A stretch of 64,000 nt of DNA, taken from assembly GCF_005080685.1 (NCBI RefSeq), contig NZ_CP039371.1:4898001-4962000 (forward strand). Reading direction: 5' to 3'. This document shows positions 46,519-55,820 of this stretch, in pieces (position 1 is the stretch's first letter; each line of letters begins with the position of its first letter). Made by a program: the position numbers and the translations under genes. The notes beneath the pieces were generated by a model, which ran no database searches, was not told where the DNA came from, and was given only the letters and a program-made list of their open reading frames with translations. The DNA is from Pseudomonas putida (GTDB lineage Bacteria; Pseudomonadota; Gammaproteobacteria; Pseudomonadales; Pseudomonadaceae).

Positions 46519-47058
46519 TCAGCCCCGGCTCGGGCAAGCACCGATGGGCTTGAGGTGCTTGACGAAGTTGCAAGGCCGATGCCGCGCATCAAGCTGCTCC
46601 GCGAGAATCCCCTCCCAGGCTGTGCGGCAGGCCCCGGTCGACCCCGGCAGGCAGCACACCAGGGTGCCGTTGGCCATGCCCGCCAGCGCCCGGCTCTGCA
46701 CCGTCGAACTGCCGATATCGAGGATCGACAAGGCACGGAACAACTCGCCGAAGCCATCGATACGCCGATCCAGCAAGCATTCCACCGCCTCCGGCGTGCT
46801 GTCGCGCCCGGTGAAGCCGGTACCACCGGTAATCAGCACCACCTGCACGTGGTCATCGGCAATCCAGGTGGCGACCTGGGCGCGGATCTTGTACAGATCG
46901 TCCTTGAGCAATGCGCGCGAAACCAGGCGGTGGCCGACTTCCAGCGAGCGGCTGGCCAGCAGCTCGCCGGAGGTGTCGTTGTCGTAGGTTCGGGTGTCGC
47001 TGACGGTCAGCACGGCGATGTTGAGCGGTACGAAGACCGCGTCGGGTTGGACGCGCAC
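46519..47058 (-). CDS. moaB: molybdenum cofactor biosynthesis protein MoaB
   Basis: A 179-aa MoaB/MogA-fold protein that binds molybdopterin and can adenylylate it before metal insertion. Motifs are PLNIAVLTVSDTRTYDNDTSG at the N-terminus, VLITGGTGFTGRDSTPEAV in the pterin-binding centre and CLPGSTGACRTAWEGI at the end. The start is GTG at 47058, with AAGGAG seven bases upstream. Divergent from the LysR gene, whose promoter region carries the same 15-base motif as the moaA/oxidoreductase promoter. Confidence 0.92.
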   Translation of the reverse strand: MRVQPDAVFVPLNIAVLTVSDTRTYDNDTSGELLASRSLEVGHRLVSRALLKDDLYKIRAQVATWIADDHVQVVLITGGTGFTGRDSTPEAVECLLDRRIDGFGELFRALSILDIGSSTVQSRALAGMANGTLVCCLPGSTGACRTAWEGILAEQLDARHRPCNFVKHLKPIGACPSRG

Positions 47059-47109
47059 GATGAAGCTCCTTCAATGGCATGGTCGCCACGCTAGGTGCAT
47101 GGCCCCGGT

Positions 47110-47124
47110 GCGTCCAATCGAAAT
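47110..47124. promoter_or_regulatory. shared 15-base motif, copy 2 (moaB/lysR promoter region)
   Basis: A second exact copy of GCGTCCAATCGAAAT, between the moaB start and the LysR start. In both regions the motif lies between a leftward and a rightward gene in the same orientation. Confidence 0.6.
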
Positions 47125-47198
47125 GGCGTACCGGCCGATCAATGACATCTATCGCAGACGTGGGTTATGGTCTGCACAACCAGACGCCAGGCACCTCC

Positions 47199-48119
47199 AT
47201 GGACATCAAGCAGCTCAAGTTCCTCATCGCCCTCGACCAGACCCGCCACTTCGGCCAGGCCGCGGCGCTGTGCCACATCACCCAGCCGACACTGTCGATG
47301 CGCCTGCGCAACCTGGAGGATGAACTGGACCTGGTGCTGGTCAAGCGCGGCCAGCGTTTCGAAGGTTTCACCGAAGCCGGCGAACGCATCCTGGCCTGGG
47401 CCCGCACCCTGCTCGCGGCCCACGACGGCCTGCAGGCCGAGGCTGCCAGCTGTCGCGGCCAGGTGGTCGGCAGCCTGCGCCTGGGCACGGTACCGCTGGC
47501 CAGCTTCAACCCCATGCACCTGCTGTTGCCACTGCGCGAAAAGTACCCCGAGCTGCAGTTCCAGCTCAGTTCGCACAGCACCGAGCAGATCATCGATGGC
47601 CTGAGCCGTAACCAGCTCGACCTGGGTATCTGCTACCTCGACCAGGTCAATGCCAGTTTCTTCGAAGTCATCGAGTTGGGCACCACCACCATGGGCCTGC
47701 TGCATGACACCCGGCACTTCCAGTTCGAGCAGGAGCAACTGCAATGGAACGTCCTGGCCGGCATTCCGCTCGGGCTGCTGAGCAAGGGCATGCACTACCG
47801 CCAGTCCCTGGACCTGAGTTTCCGTAGCCGTGGCCTGGAACCACTGGCCGTGCTCGAAAGCGACTCCAGCTTCCAGCTGATCCAGGCCATCACCACCGGC
47901 GTGTGCTGCGCGGTGATGCCACTGGACTGCGGCCTGGAAGACCTCAGCGAACACCTGCGCATCATCCCCATTGCCGATGCCAGCATCCACAGCCCGGTCG
48001 GCTTGCTGCTGCGCCGCAGCGAGCCACGCTCGGCCATCGCCGAGCAGTGTTTCGCCGAGGCACGTGCGCTGTTCAGCCCGACTGATCGGCGGTTGCCTGG
48101 CGGTACTGGCGGGGCGTGA
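47199..48119 (+). CDS. LysR family transcriptional regulator
   Basis: A 306-aa LysR-type regulator. The N-terminal winged HTH (MDIKQLKFLIALDQTRHFGQ, then ITQPTLSMRLRNLEDEL) is followed by a periplasmic-binding-protein-like effector domain (about residues 90-300). It is divergent from moaB and probably controls moaB, itself and, through the matching motif at 44205, the molybdopterin oxidoreductase/moaA pair. The effector is unknown. Its last 47 bases overlap the 3' end of the convergent AraC gene. The start at 47199 gives standard length; the longer frame to 47079 runs through the motif. Confidence 0.88.
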   Translation: MDIKQLKFLIALDQTRHFGQAAALCHITQPTLSMRLRNLEDELDLVLVKRGQRFEGFTEAGERILAWARTLLAAHDGLQAEAASCRGQVVGSLRLGTVPLASFNPMHLLLPLREKYPELQFQLSSHSTEQIIDGLSRNQLDLGICYLDQVNASFFEVIELGTTTMGLLHDTRHFQFEQEQLQWNVLAGIPLGLLSKGMHYRQSLDLSFRSRGLEPLAVLESDSSFQLIQAITTGVCCAVMPLDCGLEDLSEHLRIIPIADASIHSPVGLLLRRSEPRSAIAEQCFAEARALFSPTDRRLPGGTGGA

Positions 48120-48855
48120 AGCCGGTGAGTTGCTTGAACTGCCGGCTGAACGCACTGTGGTCGGTGTAGCCGCAACGCAAGGCCACTTCGGTGATCGGCA
48201 GGTCCGAGTGCAATAGCCTGTGCGCGTGCTCCAGCCGCGCCTTGTGGATCATCTGCCGAGGCGTGAGGTGAAACACCCGCTTGCAGTAGCGCTCCAGTTG
48301 CGCGACGGAGATGCCCGCGATGCGCGTCAGCTCGCCCATGCTGATCGGTTGGTGAAAGTGCTGGCGGATGTGCTCATCCACTGCGGCCAGGCGCTGGTAG
48401 GCCGGGTGGCTGTCGGCGGCTGACTGCAGGTCGACCGAAATACCCACCAGGCCGATGATCTCGCCTGCCGGATTGCGCAGCGGGCGCTTGTGGGTGAGGC
48501 ACCAGCCGGCTTCGCGGCTGCCGTACAGGTGCAGTTCGAGCTGGTCCTCCAGTACCCGTCCCTCTTCCAATACACGGCGGTCCTGCTCGGTGTACCCGGG
48601 CCCCAGTTGCACCGGGAACACTTCGGCGCTGGTCTTGCCCAGCAGGGGTTGCAAGCGCTTGAGGCCGCAGCGCTGGACCAGGGTGGTGTTGGCCAGCACG
48701 TAGCGGGCCTCGGCATCCTTGATGAAGATCGCCGCGTTGGGGATGGTGTCGAGGATCGGCAGAAGCAGGGACACACTGGCCAGCAACGCCTCCAGCGTGG
48801 CGGGGCGCAGGTGGTCGAGGGACTGGTACAGGGTTGCCAGGGGGGTGTTGGTCAT
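48073..48855 (-). CDS. AraC family regulator with PAS-like sensor, hydroxyproline cluster
   Basis: A 260-aa regulator. A PAS-like sensor (about residues 35-140, with AAIFIKDAEARYVLANTTLVQRC and the conserved ETGEIIGLVGI-type strand reading NPAGEIIGLVGISVDL) precedes a C-terminal double HTH of AraC type (ISMGELTRIAGISVAQLERY, then EVALRCGYTDHSAFSRQFKQ and FTPRQYR). Divergent from the permease and hydroxyproline genes and therefore their likely activator. The start at 48855 has GAGG just upstream; 48864 is a possible alternative. Overlaps the LysR gene tail-to-tail by 47 bases. Confidence 0.82.
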   Translation of the reverse strand: MTNTPLATLYQSLDHLRPATLEALLASVSLLLPILDTIPNAAIFIKDAEARYVLANTTLVQRCGLKRLQPLLGKTSAEVFPVQLGPGYTEQDRRVLEEGRVLEDQLELHLYGSREAGWCLTHKRPLRNPAGEIIGLVGISVDLQSAADSHPAYQRLAAVDEHIRQHFHQPISMGELTRIAGISVAQLERYCKRVFHLTPRQMIHKARLEHAHRLLHSDLPITEVALRCGYTDHSAFSRQFKQLTGFTPRQYRQATADQSG

Positions 48856-48876
48856 CTGCCTCATCTCGGGTGGCTG

Positions 48877-48976
48877 GGCCGGCCTCTTCGCGGGCAAGCC
48901 CGCTCCTACAGGAACACCACAGTTTTCAAAGCCTGTATGGATCATGTGGGAGCGGGCTTGCCCGCGAAGAGGCCGG
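48877..48976. repeat. REP pair, GCGGG-type
   Basis: Inverted copies at 48877-48912 and 48944-48976, inside the region between the AraC gene and the permease gene. The remaining bases to 49234 should hold the cluster promoter, but I see no clear -24/-12 or -35/-10 pair. Confidence 0.9.
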
Positions 48977-49234
48977 CACTACTCGTAAATTACTCAAACC
49001 CTTGCGCGGTATGCCCTACAGCCTATCCATACGCCTTCCAGCGCCGCCAGCGTTTTTCGCAATTGTGCCGATTTCGTCATGCACCCTGCCGAAAACCATC
49101 AAGAACACTCCCCCCTTGTCGGTCCACTCTATGCCCCACGCAAGCCGCCCGACACCTACAAGAGCGCGGCCGCATCAAGCTGCAAAACGTGACATCAGAC
49201 CTGCCTATCCAATAACCAACAAAAAGGCGAACCC

Positions 49235-50848
49235 ATGTCAGGCAAATTCAAGAAACAGCTGTCATTGCTCGACCTCACCTTCATCGGCCTCGGCGCCATC
49301 TTCGGCTCCGGCTGGTTGTTCGCCGCCAGCCACGTCTCGGCCATCGCCGGCCCGGCCGGTATCCTCTCCTGGTTTCTCGGCGGTTTCGCCGTGCTGTTGC
49401 TGGGCATCGTCTACTGCGAGCTCGGCGCCGCCCTGCCACGCGCCGGTGGCGTGGTGCGCTACCCGGTGTACTCGCATGGCCCGCTGCTCGGCTACCTGAT
49501 GGGCTTCATCACCCTGATCGCCTTCTCCAGCCTGATCGCCATCGAAGTGGTCGCCTCGCGCCAGTATGCCGCGGCCTGGTTTCCCGGGCTGACCCAGGCC
49601 GGCTCCAGCGACCCTACCGCACTCGGCTGGCTGGTGCAGTTCGCCTTGCTCGGGCTGTTCTTCCTGCTCAACTACCGCAGCGTGAAGACCTTCGCCAAGG
49701 CCAACAACCTGGTCAGCGTGTTCAAGTTCATCGTGCCGCTGCTGGTGATCGGTGTGCTGTTCACCTTCTTCAAACCGGAAAACTTCACCGTCCAGGGCTT
49801 TGCCCCGTTCGGCTTGTCCGGCGTGGAAATGGCCGTGTCGGCCGGCGGCATCATCTTCGCCTACCTGGGCCTGACGCCGATCATCTCGGTGGCCAGCGAG
49901 GTGAAGAACCCGCAACGCACCATTCCCATCGCGCTGATTCTCTCGGTGCTGCTGTCCACGGCGATCTACGCCTTGCTGCAACTGGCTTTCCTCGGCAGCG
50001 TGCCGACCGAAATGCTCGCCAATGGCTGGGCCGCGGTGACCAAGGAGCTGGCCCTGCCCTACCGCGATATCGCCCTGGCCCTGGGCGTGGGCTGGCTGGC
50101 CTACCTGGTGGTGGCAGACGCGGTGATCTCGCCCAGCGGCTGCGGCAACATCTACATGAACGCCACCCCACGCGTGGTCTACGGCTGGGCCCAGACCGGC
50201 ACCTTCTTCAGGTACTTCACCCGCATCGACGCGCAATCGGGCATCCCGCGCCCGGCACTGTGGCTGACCTTCGGCCTGGCGGTGTTCTGGACCCTGCCGT
50301 TCCCATCCTGGGAAGCCTTGATCAACGTCGTCTCGGCAGCGCTGGTGCTGAGCTACGCCGTGGCCCCGGTCAGCGTCGCAGCCCTGCGCCGCAACGCGCC
50401 CGACATGCCGCGCCCGTTCCGGGTCAAGGGCATGAATGTGCTCGGCCCGCTGTCGTTCATCATCGCCGCGCTGATCGTCTACTGGTCCGGCTGGAACACC
50501 GTGTCGTGGCTGCTGGCCCTGCAGATCGTGATGTTCGTGCTGTACCTGCTGTGCGGCCGCTTCGTGCCGACCCAGCACCTGTCGCTGGCCCAGCAAGTGC
50601 GCTCGTCGGCCTGGCTGATCGGCTTCTATGGCGTGACCATCCTGCTTTCCTGGCTGGGCAGCTTCGGCGGCCTGGGCGTGATCGGTCACCCGCTCGACAC
50701 CGTGGCCGTGGCCGCCTGCGCCCTGGGCATCTACTACTGGGGCGCCGCGACCGGCGTGCCGGCCCACCTGGTGCGCCTGGAAGGCGAGGACGAAAGCGAA
50801 GCCTCAGCCGACACCTATGCCGGCCACCCTGCAGCCGCCGCCTCCTGA
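49235..50848 (+). CDS. APC superfamily amino-acid permease (probable hydroxyproline uptake)
   Basis: A 537-aa permease with about twelve to thirteen membrane helices, beginning with the unwound-helix motif [33 protein letters not shown] follows helix 6 as in APC transporters. It is first in the hydroxyproline operon, 23 bases before the epimerase, and so is the likely uptake system for trans-4-hydroxyproline; this is inference from position. A Shine-Dalgarno-like AAAGGCGA lies before the ATG. Confidence 0.85.
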   Translation: MSGKFKKQLSLLDLTFIGLGAIFGSGWLFAASHVSAIAGPAGILSWFLGGFAVLLLGIVYCELGAALPRAGGVVRYPVYSHGPLLGYLMGFITLIAFSSLIAIEVVASRQYAAAWFPGLTQAGSSDPTALGWLVQFALLGLFFLLNYRSVKTFAKANNLVSVFKFIVPLLVIGVLFTFFKPENFTVQGFAPFGLSGVEMAVSAGGIIFAYLGLTPIISVASEVKNPQRTIPIALILSVLLSTAIYALLQLAFLGSVPTEMLANGWAAVTKELALPYRDIALALGVGWLAYLVVADAVISPSGCGNIYMNATPRVVYGWAQTGTFFRYFTRIDAQSGIPRPALWLTFGLAVFWTLPFPSWEALINVVSAALVLSYAVAPVSVAALRRNAPDMPRPFRVKGMNVLGPLSFIIAALIVYWSGWNTVSWLLALQIVMFVLYLLCGRFVPTQHLSLAQQVRSSAWLIGFYGVTILLSWLGSFGGLGVIGHPLDTVAVAACALGIYYWGAATGVPAHLVRLEGEDESEASADTYAGHPAAAAS

Positions 50849-50871
50849 ACTTTCACGCAATGGACAACCCC

Positions 50872-51798
50872 ATGAAACAGATCCACGTCATCGACTCGCA
50901 TACCGGCGGTGAACCGACCCGCCTGGTGATGAAAGGTTTCCCGGCACTGCAGGGTCGCAGCATGGCCGAGCAGCGCGACGAACTGCGCGAGCTGCACGAC
51001 CATTGGCGGCGCGCCTGCCTGCTGGAGCCACGCGGCAACGATGTGCTGGTGGGCGCGTTGTACTGCCCGCCGGTCTCGGCAGATGCCACCTGCGGGGTGA
51101 TCTTCTTCAACAACGCCGGCTACCTGAACATGTGCGGCCACGGCACCATCGGCCTGGTTGCCTCCCTGCAGCACCTGGGCCTGATCGAACCCGGCGAGCA
51201 CAGGATCGACACCCCGGTCGGCCAAGTCAGCGCGACCCTGCACGAAGACGGCGCGATCACCATCGGCAACGTGCCGTCCTATCGCTACCGCCAGCAGGTT
51301 GCGGTCGAGGTGCCCGGCCATGGCGTGGTGCATGGCGATATCGCCTGGGGTGGCAACTGGTTCTTCCTGGTTGCCCAACACGGCCAGCGCATCGAGCTTG
51401 CCAACCGCGATGCCCTCACCGACTACACCTGGGCCATGCTCAAGGCCCTCGAAGCACAGGGCATCACCGGCGAAAACGGTGCGCCCATCGACCATGTCGA
51501 GCTGTTCGCCGACGACCCCGACGCCGACAGCCGCAACTTCGTCATGTGCCCGGGCAAGGCCTACGACCGCTCGCCTTGCGGCACCGGTACCAGCGCCAAG
51601 CTGGCGTGCCTGGCCGCCGACGGCAAGCTCGGCGAAGGCCAGACCTGGGTCCAGGCCAGTATCACCGGCAGCCAGTTCCAGGGCCGCTACCAACGCGACG
51701 GCGAACGCATTCGCCCGTTCATCACCGGCCGCGCCTACATGACCGCCGACAGCACCCTGCTGATCGACGAACAGGATCCGTTCGCCTGGGGCATCTGA
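50872..51798 (+). CDS. lhpA: 4-hydroxyproline 2-epimerase
   Basis: A 308-aa proline-racemase-family enzyme that converts trans-4-hydroxy-L-proline to cis-4-hydroxy-D-proline. Two catalytic Cys residues are present, in [10 protein letters not shown] (about residue 88) and [11 protein letters not shown] (about residue 236), together with [13 protein letters not shown] at the N-terminus. Both cysteines present distinguishes it from the dehydratase type with Thr. The start at 50872 gives the usual length; an ATG four codons earlier is possible. Second gene of the pathway operon. Confidence 0.92.
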   Translation: MKQIHVIDSHTGGEPTRLVMKGFPALQGRSMAEQRDELRELHDHWRRACLLEPRGNDVLVGALYCPPVSADATCGVIFFNNAGYLNMCGHGTIGLVASLQHLGLIEPGEHRIDTPVGQVSATLHEDGAITIGNVPSYRYRQQVAVEVPGHGVVHGDIAWGGNWFFLVAQHGQRIELANRDALTDYTWAMLKALEAQGITGENGAPIDHVELFADDPDADSRNFVMCPGKAYDRSPCGTGTSAKLACLAADGKLGEGQTWVQASITGSQFQGRYQRDGERIRPFITGRAYMTADSTLLIDEQDPFAWGI

Positions 51799-51840
51799 CC
51801 CGGCTTTTTTCCCAATTGAATAGCGCTAGGAGTGACAACC

Positions 51841-52788
51841 ATGACCGACAACATCTTCACCGGCTGCATGCCCGCCCTGATGACCCCGTGCACCACCGAG
51901 CGCAAGCCGGACTTCGACGCCCTGGTGCGCAAGGGCCGCGAACTGATCGAGGCCGGCATGAGCGCCGTGGTCTACTGCGGATCGATGGGCGACTGGCCGC
52001 TGCTGACCGAGGCCGAGCGCCAGGAAGGCGTGGCGCGCCTGGTAGCCGCCGGCATTCCGACCATCGTCGGCACGGGCGCTGTGAACACCCGTGAGGCGGT
52101 ATCGCATGCCGCCCATGCCGCCAAGGTCGGCGCCGCTGGCCTGATGGTCATCCCCCGGGTGCTCAGCCGCGGCGCCTCGCTGATCGCCCAGAAGCACCAT
52201 TTCTCGGCGATCCTCGCGGCCGCGCCGAAACTGCCAGCGGTGATCTACAACAGCCCCTACTACGGCTTCGCCACCCGCGCCGACCTGTTCTTCGAACTGC
52301 GTCGCGAATACCCCAACCTGATCGGCTTCAAGGAGTTCGGCGGCGGCGCCGACCTGCGCTATGCCGCCGAGCACATCACCTCCAAGGACGACGACGTGAC
52401 GCTGATGGTCGGCGTCGACACCCAGGTGGTGCATGGCTTCGTCAACTGTGCGGCCACCGGCGCCATCACCGGTATCGGCAACGCACTGCCGCGTGAAGTG
52501 CTGCAACTGGTGAGCCTGAGCAAGCAGGCCGCCAAGGGCGACGCCCGCGCTCGCCGCCTGGCGCGTGAACTGGAGTCGGCGCTGGCAGTGCTGTCGTCGT
52601 TCGATGAAGGCTGCGACCTGGTGCTGTACTACAAGCACTTGATGGTGCTCAACGGCGACCGCGAGTACGGCCTGCATTTCAACGAAACCGATGTCCTCAC
52701 CGACGCCCAGCGCAACTATGCCGAGCAGCAGTACGCGCTGTTCCGCACCTGGTACGCCAGCTGGTCGGCGGAGCAGAACCTGGCCTGA
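51841..52788 (+). CDS. lhpC: DapA-family enzyme, probable 1-pyrroline-4-hydroxy-2-carboxylate deaminase
   Basis: A 315-aa class I aldolase-fold enzyme. YCGSMGDWPLL replaces the usual GTTGE loop, the Tyr is in VIYNSPYYGF and the Schiff-base Lys in LIGFKEFGGGADL. In the known hydroxyproline route a DapA-family deaminase turns pyrroline-4-hydroxy-2-carboxylate into 2-ketoglutarate semialdehyde and ammonia. Position between the epimerase and the semialdehyde dehydrogenase makes that role highly probable. AGGAG lies 8 bases before the ATG at 51841. Confidence 0.87.
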   Translation: MTDNIFTGCMPALMTPCTTERKPDFDALVRKGRELIEAGMSAVVYCGSMGDWPLLTEAERQEGVARLVAAGIPTIVGTGAVNTREAVSHAAHAAKVGAAGLMVIPRVLSRGASLIAQKHHFSAILAAAPKLPAVIYNSPYYGFATRADLFFELRREYPNLIGFKEFGGGADLRYAAEHITSKDDDVTLMVGVDTQVVHGFVNCAATGAITGIGNALPREVLQLVSLSKQAAKGDARARRLARELESALAVLSSFDEGCDLVLYYKHLMVLNGDREYGLHFNETDVLTDAQRNYAEQQYALFRTWYASWSAEQNLA

Positions 52789-52803
52789 GGCGCAGAGCAC
52801 ACG

Positions 52804-52837
52804 CCCTGTGGGAGCGGGCTTGTCCGCCCCCACAGGG
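52804..52837. repeat. fused or truncated REP element
   Basis: CCCTGTGGG (52804-52812) and its reverse complement (52829-52837) flank a shortened GCGGGCTTGTCCGC core. A whole pair seems reduced to a single symmetric element between two operon genes. Confidence 0.7.
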
Positions 52838-52884
52838 ATCGCCTCGGCTTCAAGATCTTTACTCCTGAATTCAAAGGACGTTCC

Positions 52885-54462
52885 ATGACCCTCACAGGCA
52901 ACCTGCTGATCGGCCAACGCGCCGTGCCCGGCAGCCGCGACGCGATCCGCGCCATCGATCCGGCCAGCAACCAGGCCCTCGAACCCGCCTACGCCGGCGG
53001 CACCGCCGAACACGTGGCCCAGGCCTGTGCACTCGCCTGGGCGGCGTTCGACGCTTACCGCGAGACATCGCTGGAACAACGCGCCCACTTTCTTGACACC
53101 ATCGCCAGCCAGATCGAAGCACTTGGCGATACCCTGATCGACCGCGTCGTCGCTGAGAGCGGCCTGCCCAAGGCACGCATCCAGGGCGAACGCGGCCGCA
53201 CCTGCGGGCAACTGCGCACCTTCGCCCGTGTGGTGCGCAGCGGCGAATGGCTCGACGTGCGGGTCGACAATGCCCAGCCAACGCGCCAACCCCTGCCCCG
53301 CGCCGACCTGCGCCAGCGCCAGGTAGCCCTGGGACCGGTGGCGGTGTTCGGTGCCAGCAACTTCCCCCTGGCCTTCTCGGTGGCCGGCGGCGATACGGCC
53401 TCGGCCCTGGCGGCTGGCTGCCCGGTGGTGGTCAAGGCCCATGGTGCGCACCCCGGCACCAGCGAGCTGGTCGGCCAGGCCGTGGCCCGCGCAGTGCAAC
53501 TCTGCGACCTGCCCGAAGGTGTGTTCTCGCTGTTGTACGGCGCAGGCCGTGAGGTCGGCATGGCCCTGGTCCGCGACCCTCGGATCAAGGCGGTTGGCTT
53601 CACCGGGTCGCGCAGCGGTGGCATCGCCCTGTGCCAGGCAGCCCAGGCCCGCCCGGAACCGATCCCGGTGTACGCGGAGATGAGCTCGATCAACCCGGTG
53701 TTCCTCTTCGACGCAGCGCTACAGGCCCGTGGCGAAGCCCTGACACAAGGCTTCGTCGCCTCGCTGACCCAAGGTGCCGGGCAGTTCTGCACCAACCCCG
53801 GTTTGGTGATCGCCCGCCAGGGGCCTGCGCTGCAGCGCTTCATCGCCAACGCCAGCGAGCAGGTGCGCCAGGCCGCCGCACAGACCATGCTGACCCCTGG
53901 CATAGCCGATGCCTACCAGGCCGGTGTCGGCGCGCTGGCCGACAACACCAACGCCGAGGTGGCCGCCAGCGGCCAACCGCAACACGGGCCTAACCAGTGT
54001 CAGGCGCAACTGTTCGTGACCAACGCCGTGGCGTTTCTCAGCGATCCGGCGCTGCAAGCCGAAGTGTTCGGCGCGGCTTCCCTGGTGGTGGCCTGCGACA
54101 GCGATGAGCAAGTACGCCAGGTGGCCGAACACCTGGAAGGCCAGTTGACCGCCACGCTGCACCTGGACGATGGCGATATCGAGCGCGCCCGCGAGCTGGT
54201 GCCGACGCTGGAGCGCAAGGCCGGGCGAATCCTGGTCAACGGCTGGCCGACCGGGGTCGAGGTGTGCGACGCGATGGTCCACGGCGGGCCCTTCCCGGCC
54301 ACCTCCGATGCCCGCAGCACCTCGGTGGGCACCGCCGCGATCCTGCGCTTCCTGCGCCCGGTGTGTTACCAGGACTTCCCCGACGCCCTGCTGCCTGTGG
54401 CACTCCAGCATGGCAACCCGCTGCAGCTGCGGCGCCTGCTCGACGGCCAACGGGAAGCCTGA
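52885..54462 (+). CDS. 2-ketoglutarate semialdehyde dehydrogenase
   Basis: A 525-aa NADP-type ALDH. The general-base Glu is in [15 protein letters not shown] and the nucleophile Cys in [33 protein letters not shown] and [11 protein letters not shown] form the cofactor site. Length and motifs fit the ketoglutarate-semialdehyde dehydrogenases of hydroxyproline, arabinose and glucarate catabolism. It would produce 2-ketoglutarate, which enters the TCA cycle. A GTG-rich upstream frame is absent, and the ATG at 52885 follows AAAGGACG. Confidence 0.9.
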   Translation: MTLTGNLLIGQRAVPGSRDAIRAIDPASNQALEPAYAGGTAEHVAQACALAWAAFDAYRETSLEQRAHFLDTIASQIEALGDTLIDRVVAESGLPKARIQGERGRTCGQLRTFARVVRSGEWLDVRVDNAQPTRQPLPRADLRQRQVALGPVAVFGASNFPLAFSVAGGDTASALAAGCPVVVKAHGAHPGTSELVGQAVARAVQLCDLPEGVFSLLYGAGREVGMALVRDPRIKAVGFTGSRSGGIALCQAAQARPEPIPVYAEMSSINPVFLFDAALQARGEALTQGFVASLTQGAGQFCTNPGLVIARQGPALQRFIANASEQVRQAAAQTMLTPGIADAYQAGVGALADNTNAEVAASGQPQHGPNQCQAQLFVTNAVAFLSDPALQAEVFGAASLVVACDSDEQVRQVAEHLEGQLTATLHLDDGDIERARELVPTLERKAGRILVNGWPTGVEVCDAMVHGGPFPATSDARSTSVGTAAILRFLRPVCYQDFPDALLPVALQHGNPLQLRRLLDGQREA

Positions 54463-54465
54463 ACC

Positions 54466-55716
54466 ATGGTCCAAGCCCTGCAGGATACCGATATCGCCGT
54501 GGTCGGCGCCGGCATCGTCGGCGTCGCCTGCGCCCTGCAACTGGCCCGCCAGGGACGCCGGGTGGTGCTCGTCGATCGCGACGAACCCGGCCAGGGCGCG
54601 TCCTACGGCAACGCCGGGCACCTGGCCACCGAGCAGGTGTTCCCGATCGCCGACCTGTCGATCCTCAAGCGCCTGCCCCGCATGTTGCTCGACCCGATGG
54701 GCCCGCTGCGCCTGGACTGGAAATACCTGCCCAAGGCCATGCCCTGGTTCGCCCGGCTACTGCTCAACCTGCGCCCGGCGCCTTTCCAGCGCAGCGTGGC
54801 GGGTATCCGCGCACTGAACGAAGGCAGCCTGGGGGCCTGGCGACGGTTGCTGGAGTCGATCGGGCGCAGCGCGTTGTTCAAGGAGGATGGCTCGTTGCTG
54901 GTGTTCGAAAAGCCCGAGTCGCGCCAGGTGCTGGAAGCCCTGCGGGTGCGCATGCAGCAGCAGGATGTAGCGGTGGACCTGTGGTCGGCCGACAACGTGC
55001 GCGAAGCCGCCCCGCAATTGAATCCGGCGTTGCTCGGTGGCCTGTTCTTCCCCGCGACCGGGCACTTCATCGACCCGTACCGCGTGGTCCGCGAACTGTT
55101 CGAGGCCGCCAGGGCCAGTGGCGTGCGCTTCTTGCGCGCCGAGGTCGATGGCGGCCAGGTCAATGCCGCCGGTGTCAGCCTGGCGAGTAGCCTGGGCATG
55201 CTCCAGGCACGCCAGGTACTGGTCAGTTGCGGCGCGCATTCGGCTCGGCTGGCAGCGGCACTGACCGGTAAACGCGTACCGCTGGATACCGAACGTGGCT
55301 ATCACCTGATGTTGCCAGGGGAGCATCAACGCTTGCCGTTCGCCGTCACATCCTTGGAGCGCAAGTTCATCATGACGCCGATGGCCGATGGCCTGCGTCT
55401 GGCTGGCACGGTGGAGTTCGCCGGGCTGAACGCACCGCCTAGCATGCAGCGGGCTTGGCAGTTGCACCGGTTGAGCGAAGGGCTGTTTCGGGATGACCTG
55501 AATGCCGAGGGCGCGACGCCGTGGATGGGTTTCAGGCCGTCGTTACCGGACTCGCTGCCGGTGATCGACCGGGTGTGTGATGGGCGCGTGTTGCTCGCGT
55601 TCGGGCATCAGCATCTGGGGCTGACCCAGGCGGCGGTGACGGCGCAATGGGTGGGACGTCTGGCCGAGCAAGCCGGTGGGCCCGAGATGCAGGCCTACCG
55701 GTTGGATCGGTTTTGA
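54466..55716 (+). CDS. FAD-dependent D-hydroxyproline dehydrogenase (DAO family)
   Basis: A 416-aa flavoenzyme. The FAD motif is VVGAGIVGVACALQLARQG (about residues 10-28) with the acidic strand end VVLVDRDEPGQGASYGNAGH; the C-terminal GHQHLGLTQAAVTAQ fits the DadA/DAO fold. In this operon it should oxidise cis-4-hydroxy-D-proline to pyrroline-4-hydroxy-2-carboxylate. It is the single-subunit type rather than the heteromeric LhpBEF type. It starts 3 bases after the dehydrogenase stop, so it is tightly coupled. Confidence 0.87.
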   Translation: MVQALQDTDIAVVGAGIVGVACALQLARQGRRVVLVDRDEPGQGASYGNAGHLATEQVFPIADLSILKRLPRMLLDPMGPLRLDWKYLPKAMPWFARLLLNLRPAPFQRSVAGIRALNEGSLGAWRRLLESIGRSALFKEDGSLLVFEKPESRQVLEALRVRMQQQDVAVDLWSADNVREAAPQLNPALLGGLFFPATGHFIDPYRVVRELFEAARASGVRFLRAEVDGGQVNAAGVSLASSLGMLQARQVLVSCGAHSARLAAALTGKRVPLDTERGYHLMLPGEHQRLPFAVTSLERKFIMTPMADGLRLAGTVEFAGLNAPPSMQRAWQLHRLSEGLFRDDLNAEGATPWMGFRPSLPDSLPVIDRVCDGRVLLAFGHQHLGLTQAAVTAQWVGRLAEQAGGPEMQAYRLDRF

Positions 55717-55732
55717 GCTCGGGGCCGCCGTG

Positions 55733-55800
55733 CGGCCCAATCGCCGGCAAGCCGGCTCCTACAAGATCGGTGTAGGAGCCGGCTTGCCGGCGATTGGGCT
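55733..55800. repeat. REP pair, GCCGGC-type, near-perfect palindrome
   Basis: Inverted copies at 55733-55763 and 55770-55800, six bases apart, forming an almost perfect palindrome of over 60 bases. It separates the convergent D-hydroxyproline dehydrogenase and xenA genes. Confidence 0.9.
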
Positions 55801-55820
55801 GCAAAGCAGCCCCGACGACC

